Assembly: GCF_000517405.1 (NCBI RefSeq)
Contig: NZ_CP006568.1
Coordinates: 1,674,001-1,738,000 of the forward strand
DNA: 64,000 bases
From: Candidatus Sodalis pierantonius str. SOPE
GTDB lineage: Bacteria; Pseudomonadota; Gammaproteobacteria; Enterobacterales; Enterobacteriaceae
Direction: 5' to 3'
Below the pieces are notes generated by a model. The model was not told the origin of the DNA, did not search any database, and saw only the letters and a list, made by a program, of their open reading frames with translations. Below are positions 56,276 through 64,000 of this stretch, in pieces (the first letter of the stretch is position 1; each line of letters starts with the position of its first letter). The translations under genes and the position numbers were made by a program.

Positions 56276-57562
56276 TCAGATCCGTCGCGCAACGGCGACG
56301 GCATCAAATCCAGGCGCATAACGCGCGACGGACAGATCGTCATAACGAATTTCCGGCACCCGCACGCTGATAATATCCGCCAGTAATCGTCCCGAGCCAC
56401 ACGCCATTGTCCAGCCCAGCGTACCGTGACCGGTATTCAGATACAGGATGTTAAGCGCCGTGGCACCCACCAGCGGCGTGCCGTCCGGCGTCATCGGCCT
56501 CAGGCCGGTCCAGAACATCGCTTGCTCAATATGGCCGCCGGTGGGAAATAAATCGCGCACCACGGTCTCCAGGGTCAGCCGGCATTTCGACGGCAGCTCG
56601 GTATTGAAGCCGGCAATTTCCGCCATTCCTCCCACCCGAATACGCCGATCGAAGCGGGTGATCGCCACTTTATAGGTTTCGTCCAGCACGGTGGATACCG
56701 GCGCGCCCTGCTCATCCGCCAACGGGATCGTTAACGAATACCCCTTCAACGGATAAACCGGAATAGAGGCCACATCTTTTAGCATGGCGGTGGAATATGA
56801 CCCCAACGCCATCACATAGGCATCGCCGTGCACGATTTCCCGGCCGCAGCTTACGCCGTCAATGCGGTTGCCATTGCGCACCAGCGCGTCGATTTGACAG
56901 TTATAACGAAATGCGACGCCCTTTTCCGCCGCCATGGCGGCAAGGTGGCGGGTAAATAATTGGCAATCGCCGGTTTCATCGTTCGGCAAGCGTAAACCAC
57001 CGGAGAGCTTATGGGCTACGCCGGCCAGCGCTGGCTCGACATTGGCCAATTGGTTGGCCTCCAGAAGCGAATAAGGTACGCCTTCAGCGCGCAGTACCGC
57101 AATATCTCTCTGGGCGTTGGCGAATTGCTTATCGGTGCAGAACAACTACAGCGTTCCTCCCTGACGGCCTTCATAGCTGATACCGGTTTCGCCGCGCAAC
57201 GCTTTCAAACAATCGCGACTGTATTCCGCCAGCCGCACCATGCGGCTTTTATTAATATAATAATGTCTACTATCGCAATTGCGCAGCATTTGCCACATCC
57301 AGCGCAGTTGCTCCGCATCGGCATGCCATCTGACGGCCAGCGGCGCGTGGCGCTGAAACATCCACTTAATGGCTTTGAGCGGCACTCCCGGCGCGGCCCA
57401 GGGCGCAGAATACCCGGGCGATATTTGGCCGGCATTGTTTGCGCTGGTTTCCAGCGCCGGACCGGGCTGGCGATCGAGCACGGTGACCTGATGCCCCTGC
57501 TGAGCCAAATACCAGGCCGACGTCACGCCTATCACGCCACTGCCTAACACAATTACCTGCAT
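56276..57562 (-). pseudogene. dadA: D-amino acid dehydrogenase with one TAG
   Basis: Membrane-associated flavoprotein oxidising D-alanine. ATG 57562 gives the FAD-binding VIVLGSGVIGVTSAWYLAQQGHQVTVLDR and the signature SANNAGQISPGYSAPWAAPG. TAG at 57148-57146 interrupts YEGRQGGTL-x-LFCTDKQ where E. coli has Gln; the same frame continues for 289 codons (NDETGDCQLFTRHL, YPLKGYSLTIP, GLRPMTPDGTPLVG, NTGHGTLGWTMACGSG). A single C-to-T transition explains the loss. About 428 codons overall, normal length. Confidence 0.94.
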
Positions 57563-58372
57563 GATTGTCTTGCCTTATACCCACATCCGCCACAGCATAA
57601 AATGCGGGCGTAGGAAAGATGATGAGAAAGATGCACCGCGAGCGTCAATAACGCCAACCGGAGAGTTATTTACATTTTATTAAATACTTTGCCGCGAGGC
57701 TAATTCAATAGCAAAATGAAAAAACTGATTTAATCATTTAAAGTGATAATAAGCCTAGAAAATCAGCATTAACCTCTCAACTCTCATCATTCTACAGCAC
57801 AAAAAACGTCGCCATTCCCGCGTCATGCCCACGACGCGCTGATAAGGGCGAGTCTTGCGATAAGCAGGTAATAGGGTTTAACGCGTCAGACAGCGGATAA
57901 TGCCCTGCCGGCATCCTGCCAGAGACTTTCCCACGCCTGTGCCTCACAACATGATAGCACGGCGCGTACGGCGCGTTGTACAGGGGCCACACGCCAGCGG
58001 CGCGGTGCTGCGCACGGTGTTAGAAGTAGGCATCCGTACTCCCGTTCGCACTCGGCTCCCAGGGCGCGCGCCAGCATTAAGGTTCCGGGCGCGATTTCAC
58101 AGGTGCGCCTGTTGCCCTTCCGACGTTCGGTCATGTCTGCCCGGCAGGCTATCGTGGCTAAGGCGCTTGGTTCCCGCGCGGGCTCGCCGCCGACACCCTG
58201 TGCGGCCGGGCCCCTGCTAGCGGCGCTTGGCTCCTAGCCCGTCGCGCGTTCTAAATAGAGAGGCGTCCAGGCGCGAAGGTGCCTTAGCGCATCCTCCGCG
58301 ATTTTCATCTTGCGCTAGGATTAATAATAAGACAGCATGATCTCGTGCTGTCTGTAACGATGAGGTGCGCTG
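57563..58372. other. dadA-ycgB divergent intergenic region
   Basis: 810 bases without a supported gene. The dadA side is AT-rich (57650-57780); the middle (57900-58250) is GC-rich with several overlapping frames that look spurious. At 58330-58353 an inverted repeat AGACAGCA…TGCTGTCT lies just before the ycgB ribosome site. Confidence 0.5.
58330..58353 (+). promoter_or_regulatory. Eight-base-pair stem-loop in the ycgB leader
   Basis: AGACAGCA (58330-58337) and TGCTGTCT (58346-58353) pair perfectly with an eight-base loop, 6 bases ahead of GATGAGG and the ycgB ATG. No T-run follows, so it is not a terminator; it could be an operator or leader hairpin. Confidence 0.5.
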
Positions 58373-59906
58373 ATGACGATTTCTATTGATGAACGATCAC
58401 GCTCTGCCACATGTCTTAGCGATGGACCGGATTGGACATTTGAACTGCTCCAGCAATATCTCGATGAAATTGACCGGGTAGCCAAACATTATCGGCTGAA
58501 TACCTACCCCCATCAAATAGAAGTCATCACTTCCGAACAGATGATGGACGCCTATTCCAGCGTGGGGATGCCTATCAATATTACACCCACTGGTCATTTG
58601 GCAAAAAGTTTATCGAAACCGAGCAGCGCTATAAGCACGGTCAGCAGGGGCTGGCCTATGAGATTGTGATCAATTCCAATCCTTGTATCGCCTACCTTAT
58701 GGAAGAGAATACCATGCCCATGCAGGCGCTGGTCATGGCTCACGCCTGTTACGAGCACAATTCGTTTTTCAAAAACAATTACCTTTTCCGCAGTTGGACC
58801 GATGCCAGCTCTATCGTTGACTACCTGATTTTCGCCCGCAACTATATTACCAAATGCGAAGAGCGCTATGGCGTTGAACAGGTGGAGCAATTATTGGACT
58901 CCTGCCATGCGCTGATGAATCACGACGTCGACCGTTACAAACGCCCGCAAAAAATCTCGCTGCAGGAAGAAAAATCCCGCCAAAAGAGCCGGGAAGAGTA
59001 TTTGCAAAGCCAGGTCAACGAACTGTGGCGCACGCTACCGCGCAGGGAAAAAGAGGAAGTGACGGAACAGCGTTTGCGCTACCCCCAGGAGCCGCAGGAA
59101 AACCTGCTGTATTTCATGGAAAAAAACGCGCCGCTGCTCGAACCCTGGCAACGGGAAATATTGCGTATCGTGCGCAAAGTCAACCAGTATTTCTATCCGC
59201 AAAAACAGACCCTGGTCATGAACGAAGGCTGGGCCACTTTCTGGCACTATACCATCCTCAATCACTTGTATGATGAAGGTAAAGTCAGCGATAGGTTTAT
59301 GCTGGAATTCCTGCATAGTCATACCAATGTGGTCTATCAGCCGCCCTATAACAGCATCATCAACCCCTATGCGCTGGGTTTTGCCATGTTCCAGGATATA
59401 AAGCGCATCTGCCAATCGCCCACGGAGGAAGAAGACCGCCGCTGGTTCCCCGATATCGCCGGCAGCGATTGGCTGGAAACGGTGCATTTCGCCATGTACA
59501 ACTTTAAAGACGAAAGCTTTATTAGTCAATTCCTATCGCCGAAGGTGATGCGAGATTTTCGCCTGTTTACGGTACTCGACGACGATCACAACAACTATCT
59601 GGAAATCGCGGCCATCCATAACGAAGAAGGGTATCAGGCAATACGCCAGGAGCTCTCTTCCCAGTACAATTTGAGCAATCTGGAGCCGGATATTCAGATT
59701 CGGAATGTGGATTTGCGCGGCGATCGGTCGCTGACGCTGCGTTACACGCCGCAAAACCGCGCGCCGCTGGCCTGGCGAAAAGCCGCCGCGAAGTGATGAA
59801 GCATATTCATCGGTTATGGAGCTTTGACGTCTATATGGAGCAGGTGAACGACGGGGGCAATATCGAGCTTATCGAACGCTGTCCGCCGCGCCAGCCGCCG
59901 CTCTGA
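58373..59906 (+). pseudogene. ycgB: SpoVR-family protein YcgB, frameshifted
   Basis: YcgB belongs to the SpoVR family (about 510 residues, stationary-phase expressed, function unclear). ATG 58373 leads to LSDGPDWTFELLQQYLDEIDRVAKHYRLNTYPHQIEVITSEQMMDAYSSVGMPIN. Two extra bases near 58580 then shift the frame; HWSFGKKFIETE… to the long conserved body (NPCIAYLMEENTMPMQALVMAHACY, YFYPQKQTLVMNEGWATFWHYT) follow in another frame. PYNS-IINPYALGF lacks about four residues, and a second frameshift near 59780 displaces the C-terminus (HIHRLWSFDVYMEQ…) to the TGA at 59904-59906. It also lacks part of the N-terminus. Confidence 0.93.
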
Positions 59907-59955
59907 TGCCTTCCAAAGGGCCGCCGTCCATCCCAGGGCGGCGCCTTCGCCGAGG

Positions 59956-60684
59956 TCAAATTCCCACGATATCTTTAGGCATCGCGGATTGCATGGCGCC
60001 CCAAATATCCCGGCTCTCATTACCGTAGCGGCGCACCAACTCCATGACCTGATCATATAGCCCCGCGCGGCATAGCGTCGCCAGCTGGCTATAGAAATTG
60101 CGCGCCAGTTCGCGGGCCTGCGGATTAGTAAAATAATAGCGCCCCGCCCGTAAATAAAGCCCCTTCAGGCCGTTAAAAATGAGGCCGTAGATAGGATTGC
60201 CTGAGGCAAACGCCAGGCCGTGGAAAATGCGGTAATCCAATTCGGTGAAGGCATCAGCCTTATCCGCTTCCGCCTTATCGTCCACCGCCGCAGCCTGTGA
60301 GAGCACCGCCTGTGCTTTATCAGGATACAGCGACACCGCCAGACGAATGAAAATCGCGGCGATGTTGGTGCGCACCGAGAGCAAATTATCAATGAGCTGA
60401 GGCACGCTGTCATGATCAAGCCGCGCCAGCGTCTCCAGGATATTCAAACCGGACGTTTCCCATACATTATTCACCCGGGTCGGCTTGCCGTGCTGGATTT
60501 TAAGCCAGCCGTCACGGGCCAGTCGCTGCAGTACCTCCCGCAGCGTGGTGCGGGTGACACCTATCAGATCGGAAAGCTCCCGCTCCGCAGGCAGGATGGA
60601 GCCAGGCGGAAAGCGATTGTTCCAGATGCTTTCAATCAGAAATTCTTCCGCGAAACCGGCAGGACTTTGCGCCTTGATGACCAT
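59956..60684 (-). CDS. fadR: Fatty acid metabolism regulator FadR
   Basis: GntR-family regulator that represses fatty acid degradation genes and activates fabA/fabB; acyl-CoA releases it from DNA. ATG 60684 gives MVIKAQSPAGFAEEFLIESIWNNRFPPGSILPAERELSDLIGVTRTTLREVLQRLARDGWL, with the winged HTH nearly identical to E. coli as I recall it. The C-terminal acyl-CoA domain (NILETLARLDHDSVPQLIDNLLSVRTNIA, FHGLAFASGNPIYGLIFNG) is complete; 242 residues. A start five codons upstream is unsupported. In E. coli nhaB follows divergently; here it is absent. Confidence 0.96.
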   Translation of the reverse strand: MVIKAQSPAGFAEEFLIESIWNNRFPPGSILPAERELSDLIGVTRTTLREVLQRLARDGWLKIQHGKPTRVNNVWETSGLNILETLARLDHDSVPQLIDNLLSVRTNIAAIFIRLAVSLYPDKAQAVLSQAAAVDDKAEADKADAFTELDYRIFHGLAFASGNPIYGLIFNGLKGLYLRAGRYYFTNPQARELARNFYSQLATLCRAGLYDQVMELVRRYGNESRDIWGAMQSAMPKDIVGI

Positions 60685-61001
60685 ATTCGTTTGTTCCATA
60701 GCAACTCTAACAATTCACATGCCTCTCACCCTCCCTTGCGAGCGGGCGCGGGGTGACTTCATCATGAACAAGCGAGTTAGTTTACCTTGCCCGCTGCCGG
60801 CAGACTATAACCCATCTCCCGCTTATGACTATCGGCAGCCAAAAGGACCTTTTTTCCGCGCCGTACACGTGGGGTAACTTCAATAATAGTAAAACGGCGC
60901 GGGCTCTGGTATGCCGCCGACGGAAAAGTCGCTGGTGTCTGTTGTTTTTTGATTTAGAATGCTCGTTTCACGCCACTTATAACTGCTCTGGACAACCCTC
61001 T
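60685..61001. other. fadR-dsbB spacer; nhaB absent
   Basis: 317 bases. In E. coli the Na+/H+ antiporter gene nhaB lies here between fadR and dsbB. No membrane-protein coding remnant is recognisable, so nhaB appears deleted. The short frame at 60764-60874 has no family support. Confidence 0.6.
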
Positions 61002-61532
61002 ATGTTGCAATCGTTAAACCGCTGCTCCAAAAATCGTGCAGCCTGGTTACTATTGGCACTGACCGCCTTCGCGCTGGAACTGGTTGCGCTCTACTTTCAG
61101 CATGTATTGCTGTTTAAACCCTGCGTCCTGTGTATTTATCAACGTTGCGCCCTCTACGGCGTCGTTGCCGCCGGTCTGGTAAGCGCCATCGCGCCCGCCA
61201 CGCCGCTGCGTTTCGCCGGTCTGGCGATTTGGCTGTACAGCGCCTGGCAAGGCCTGCTGCTGGCAATGAAGCATACCGATATCCAACTTCATCCATCCCC
61301 CTTCGTCACCTGCGACTTTTTCGTGAATTTCCCCGCCTGGCTGCCGCTGGACAAGTGGCTGCCGTCGGTCTTCAGCGCCAGCGGCGATTGCGCCGTTCGC
61401 CAATGGCATTTCCTGTCGCTGGAGATGCCACAATGGATGATTGTCATCTTCGGCGCCTACCTGGCGGTAGCGGCGATCATTTTGCTCGCGCAATTCTTCC
61501 CTCCGCGCAAACGCGACCTCTTTTCCCGCTGA
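61002..61532 (+). CDS. dsbB: Disulfide bond formation protein DsbB
   Basis: Four-helix inner-membrane quinone reductase that reoxidises DsbA. 176 residues as in E. coli. The essential cysteines are all at family positions: C41-x-x-C44 (KPCVLCIYQRC) and C104 and C130 (FVTCDFF and SGDCAVRQW). Transmembrane helices are clear (WLLLALTAFALELVALYF, LYGVVAAGLVSAIAP, LAIWLYSAWQGLLLAM, MIVIFGAYLAVAAIILLAQFF). ATG 61002 was chosen because it gives the E. coli N-terminus MLxxLNRCSKxRxAWLL. Confidence 0.97.
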   Translation: MLQSLNRCSKNRAAWLLLALTAFALELVALYFQHVLLFKPCVLCIYQRCALYGVVAAGLVSAIAPATPLRFAGLAIWLYSAWQGLLLAMKHTDIQLHPSPFVTCDFFVNFPAWLPLDKWLPSVFSASGDCAVRQWHFLSLEMPQWMIVIFGAYLAVAAIILLAQFFPPRKRDLFSR

Positions 61533-62358
61533 TGGCGGCATGGGCGCATGACAGCGCCGCTATGCCGTCATGCGCCGACGATCGCCACGCGGCAACGATA
61601 AAATTATCCGCCTATTTATCGCCGTATGCCTAAAACAACGGCCTTATTCATTTCGTTTCCACACGGCCCCTGCGCCATTAACCGTCAAATTGAGATCGGA
61701 CGCGTTTATACCCGGCGCATCCGCGCCGTCGTTACCGCTAAGAGGTTTTTCGTGCGTCGGCTTTAATAACACCCCTCTATGAGCCGGACTCTTTTTTAAT
61801 GACGCTTCGCCGCACAGTGCATGACGTGCTTAGCGAAAGAGCGTCATGTTCAGCGGTTAAGCATCAACACCACTTTACTGGCTCATGGCGCGTGGAGCAA
61901 TGGAAGGAGACACAAGAAGTAATAAATACCTGCCTCACCCGCACCCGATTTATTTATGACCCACAGTATTATAGTCAAAAACAATCTTAAACTGATAACA
62001 ATTATTGCAATACCCTACCCGCGGCGAATAGTTTATTTTTTTCACCTTTAGGCGATGTATTTATTGCTATGCATTGCTTATGAATTGCATAAGCACGACA
62101 TTAATAAGTCATTGCACAATTAATTAATGCCTGGCGTCGGCCGTTTACGTTATTGTTATCTAAAGAAGGTATGATGGCGCCAATAGTGCTTGGTTTGTTC
62201 ATCTCAACTACCGAGACCATAACAAGAGGAAGAATATGAATACAATTTCAGACAGCGCGTTGAGCTTAATAAACGGGAAGACAAAATATGACCACGCCCC
62301 TCATTCAGATTCAACGTCAACAGGACGGCCCGTGTGCCAAACCCTCTTTCTGGCGTTG
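61533..62358. other. Unassigned region after dsbB with a truncated ORF
   Basis: E. coli has umuDC and hlyE near here; none is recognised. Bases 61980-62200 are very AT-rich. A frame from ATG 62236 (MNTISDSALSLINGKTKYDHAPHSDSTSTG…), preceded by AAGAGGAAGAAT, is cut after about 41 codons by the IS903 copy at 62359. It could be the start of an accessory gene; no identity is proposed. Confidence 0.4.
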
Positions 62359-63413
62359 AGCTTTGTTGAATAAATCGAACTTTTAGGTGACTGGCGGCTC
62401 TGATCACTACATTCGTTTCAACATCAGGTCCCCATGGCAAAGCAAAAGTTTAAAATCACCAACTGGCCCGCATATAACAATGCGCTCAGGCAGCGGGGGG
62501 ACCTGACAGTATGGCTTGATGAGTCAGCCATTGCTGCATGGACTGAGAGTACACCACCTGAACATCGTGGCCGGCCGCTTCACTACACCGATATGGCCAT
62601 TACCACGGTTCTGATGATAAAGCGCGTGTTTAACCTTTCGCTCCGGGCGTTACAGGGTTTCGTTGACTCGATTTTTAAACTGATGGGGCTGTCGCTGCGC
62701 TGCCCAGATTACTCTCTGGTCAGCCGGCGAGCAAAAACCGTCGACATCAGCATAAAAACGCCAACCCGCGGCGAAATCTCACACCTGGTCATCGATGGCA
62801 CCGGCCTGAAAATCTTCGGCGAAGGCGAATGGAAAGTCAGGCAGCATGGGGCTGAGAGGCGCAGAGTATGGCGCAAGCTTCATCTGGCAGTAGATAGCGC
62901 GACACATGAAATTATCTGTGCCGATTTATCGCTAAGCGGTACGACAGATGCGCAGGCGCTGCCCGGGCTGATTAACCAAACCCACCGGAAAATCAGGGAA
63001 GCGTCGGCTGACAGTACTTACGATACGCGTTACTGTCATGATGCTCTGCTGAGGAAAAAAATAAAGCCGCTTATCCCACCGCGAAGTGGTGCGCAATATT
63101 GGCCAGCTCGATACCATGAGCGTAACCATGCGGTGGCAAATCAGCATCTGAGCGGCAATAACGATACCTGGAAAAAGAAAGTAGGTTATCACCGGCGTTC
63201 ACTGGCTGAAACGGCCATGTTCCGGTTTAAAATACTTCTGGGTGGTCATCTGAGTCTGCATGACTATGACGCGCAGGTAGGTGAGGCTATGGCAATGGTC
63301 AAAGCGCTTAACCGGATCACGTTGTTAGGAATGCCAAACAGCGTCCGCATCATGTAACAATCGCCCTGATAGGGAGGAAGTCGTCAAAAATTTCGGATTT
63401 ATTCAACAAAGCG
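62359..63413 (+). mobile_element. IS903-group element, full length
   Basis: 1055 bp with IS903 ends (AGCTTTGTTGAATAAATC… and …GATTTATTCAACAAAGCG). Flanks CTGGCGTTG and CCATACCGG do not match, so the 9-bp duplication is missing and the two sides were probably brought together by later recombination. Confidence 0.95.
62434..63357 (+). CDS. IS903 transposase, intact
   Basis: 307-residue IS903 transposase, uninterrupted, differing from the 50094-51017 copy by only a few residues (for example RQRGDLTVWL, FVDSIFKL, ASADSTYDTRY). Same catalytic blocks. A candidate active copy. Confidence 0.97.
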   Translation: MAKQKFKITNWPAYNNALRQRGDLTVWLDESAIAAWTESTPPEHRGRPLHYTDMAITTVLMIKRVFNLSLRALQGFVDSIFKLMGLSLRCPDYSLVSRRAKTVDISIKTPTRGEISHLVIDGTGLKIFGEGEWKVRQHGAERRRVWRKLHLAVDSATHEIICADLSLSGTTDAQALPGLINQTHRKIREASADSTYDTRYCHDALLRKKIKPLIPPRSGAQYWPARYHERNHAVANQHLSGNNDTWKKKVGYHRRSLAETAMFRFKILLGGHLSLHDYDAQVGEAMAMVKALNRITLLGMPNSVRIM

Positions 63414-63593
63414 CCATACCGGCGAAACCCGGAATAATGGCGTTAAGGCGCCGCGATATCAGTAAAGTCGTGCCAAAGGCACGGAGATTGACCCGTGCGC
63501 CAGGCGACGAGCTATAGCGAAAATGCACTCTCCTCCTTATTGCGCGGGACAGCCCGACCTCATCGCGAGTGAAAGCCCCCGCGCGTGCGGCGT
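63414..63593. other. Spacer between IS903 and ycgN
   Basis: 180 bases in which I see no gene or clear regulatory element. Confidence 0.5.
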
Positions 63594-64000
63594 TTATCCT
63601 TTGGCCCAGTCAGGCTTATTCAATATGTGGTCTTCCCAGTCGACGACGTCGCTTTCCCGCACCGCAATATGGCGGACCGAAATACGCTCGCCGTGCATCG
63701 CGGCCTTTGAGCCGCTCAACAAGGGGTGCCAATGGGGCAGCGGTTTGCCTTCACTCTGCAACCGATAAGCGCAAGTGGGAGATAACCAGTCAAAGGTGGT
63801 CAGATTTTCCCGGGTCAACTTGATACAGTCCGGCTCATAGACAAATCGGTTGGCATAATGTTGACACTGGCATGTTTTTAAATTGAGTAGATTACAGGCG
63901 ACATTCGTGAAATAGATTTCATCCGTATCCGCATCGATCAATTTATTCAGGCAGCAGCGCCCACAGCCATCGCACAGGGACTCCCACTCCTCATCGGACA
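63594..64000 (-). CDS. ycgN: UPF0260 protein YcgN, C-terminal part (cut by window edge)
   Basis: The minus strand is open from the window end to the stop at 63594, about 135 codons. It encodes a Cys-rich protein (SDEEWESLCDGCGRCCLNK, CNLLNLKTCQCQHY, EPDCIKLTREN, PTCAYRL) matching the YcgN/UPF0260 family, probably metal-binding. The C-terminus HGERISVRHIAVRESDVVDWEDHILNKPDWAKG is as in E. coli. The start lies beyond base 64000. No lesion in the visible part. Confidence 0.93.
   Translation of the reverse strand, partial: SDEEWESLCDGCGRCCLNKLIDADTDEIYFTNVACNLLNLKTCQCQHYANRFVYEPDCIKLTRENLTTFDWLSPTCAYRLQSEGKPLPHWHPLLSGSKAAMHGERISVRHIAVRESDVVDWEDHILNKPDWAKG

Noticed and set aside
57886..58220. Overlapping open frames in the GC-rich dadA-ycgB spacer
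   Set aside because: Frames are open on both strands, Arg/Cys-rich, with no ribosome site or recognisable motif; typical of high-GC noncoding DNA.
1..64000. CRISPR arrays, tRNA or rRNA genes
   Set aside because: No regularly spaced repeats of CRISPR type and no cloverleaf or rRNA sequence were recognised on either strand.

Overview
The window looks like the chromosome of a degenerating, IS-laden Sodalis-type gammaproteobacterial symbiont. The gene set and order are enterobacterial. About as many ancestral genes are broken as intact, and four insertion-sequence families (IS256, IS21, ISL3 and the IS903 group of IS5) are present, several in multiple near-identical copies. That combination recalls the Sitophilus weevil endosymbiont (Candidatus Sodalis pierantonius, SOPE). 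The species assignment is inference from memory and was not tested by any search.

Region 1 (1-43.7 kb) is collinear with the E. coli segment mgsA-helD-yccF-yccS-tfoX-sulA-ompA-matP-lonH-fabA-rmf-pqiCBA-uup-rlmKL-ycbX-zapC-pyrD-pepN-pncB-asnS-ompF-aspC-ycbL-mepK-ldtD. Genes that look intact are helD, tfoX, lonH, fabA, rmf, uup, rlmKL, ycbX, zapC, pyrD, pepN, asnS and aspC. The rest carry nonsense codons, indels, internal deletions or insertions: mgsA, yccF, yccS, sulA, ompA, matP, pqiA, pqiB, pqiC, pncB, ompF, ycbL, mepK and ldtD. IS elements sit in yccS (IS21), the sulA SOS promoter (ISL3), the ompA signal peptide (IS903) and mgsA (IS256). Two P2-like prophage remnants lie next to ompA and between asnS and ompF. 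The ssu operon found between pyrD and pepN in E. coli is absent.

Region 2 (43.7-53.3 kb) is accessory DNA: a lambdoid-like cluster of small phage genes (leucine-rich repeat protein, HTH protein, broken antirepressor, DUF7666-like protein, overlapping small ORFs, truncated ATPase) broken up by IS256 and IS903 copies. None of the IS junctions here has a target-site duplication, so recombination or deletion has reshaped it.

Region 3 (53.3-64 kb) has a divergent marR/MFS-efflux pair with the transporter broken, then a second E. coli-like block (dadX, dadA, ycgB, fadR, dsbB, ycgN) from a different part of the E. coli map. nhaB is missing between fadR and dsbB, and an IS903 copy lies between dsbB and ycgN.

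Retained functions are core: fatty acid synthesis and its regulator (fabA, fadR), asparaginyl-tRNA synthesis, pyrimidine synthesis, aminopeptidase N, 23S rRNA methylation, Uup, ribosome hibernation and disulfide bond formation. Lost functions are concentrated in the envelope (OmpA, OmpF, PqiABC, LdtD, MepK, YccS), SOS division arrest (SulA) and salvage or catabolism (PncB, DadA, MgsA). The most notable single event is the ISL3 insertion exactly into the core of the sulA LexA box. It separates sulA from its promoter and leaves that promoter pointing at a small secreted-protein gene carried inside the element.
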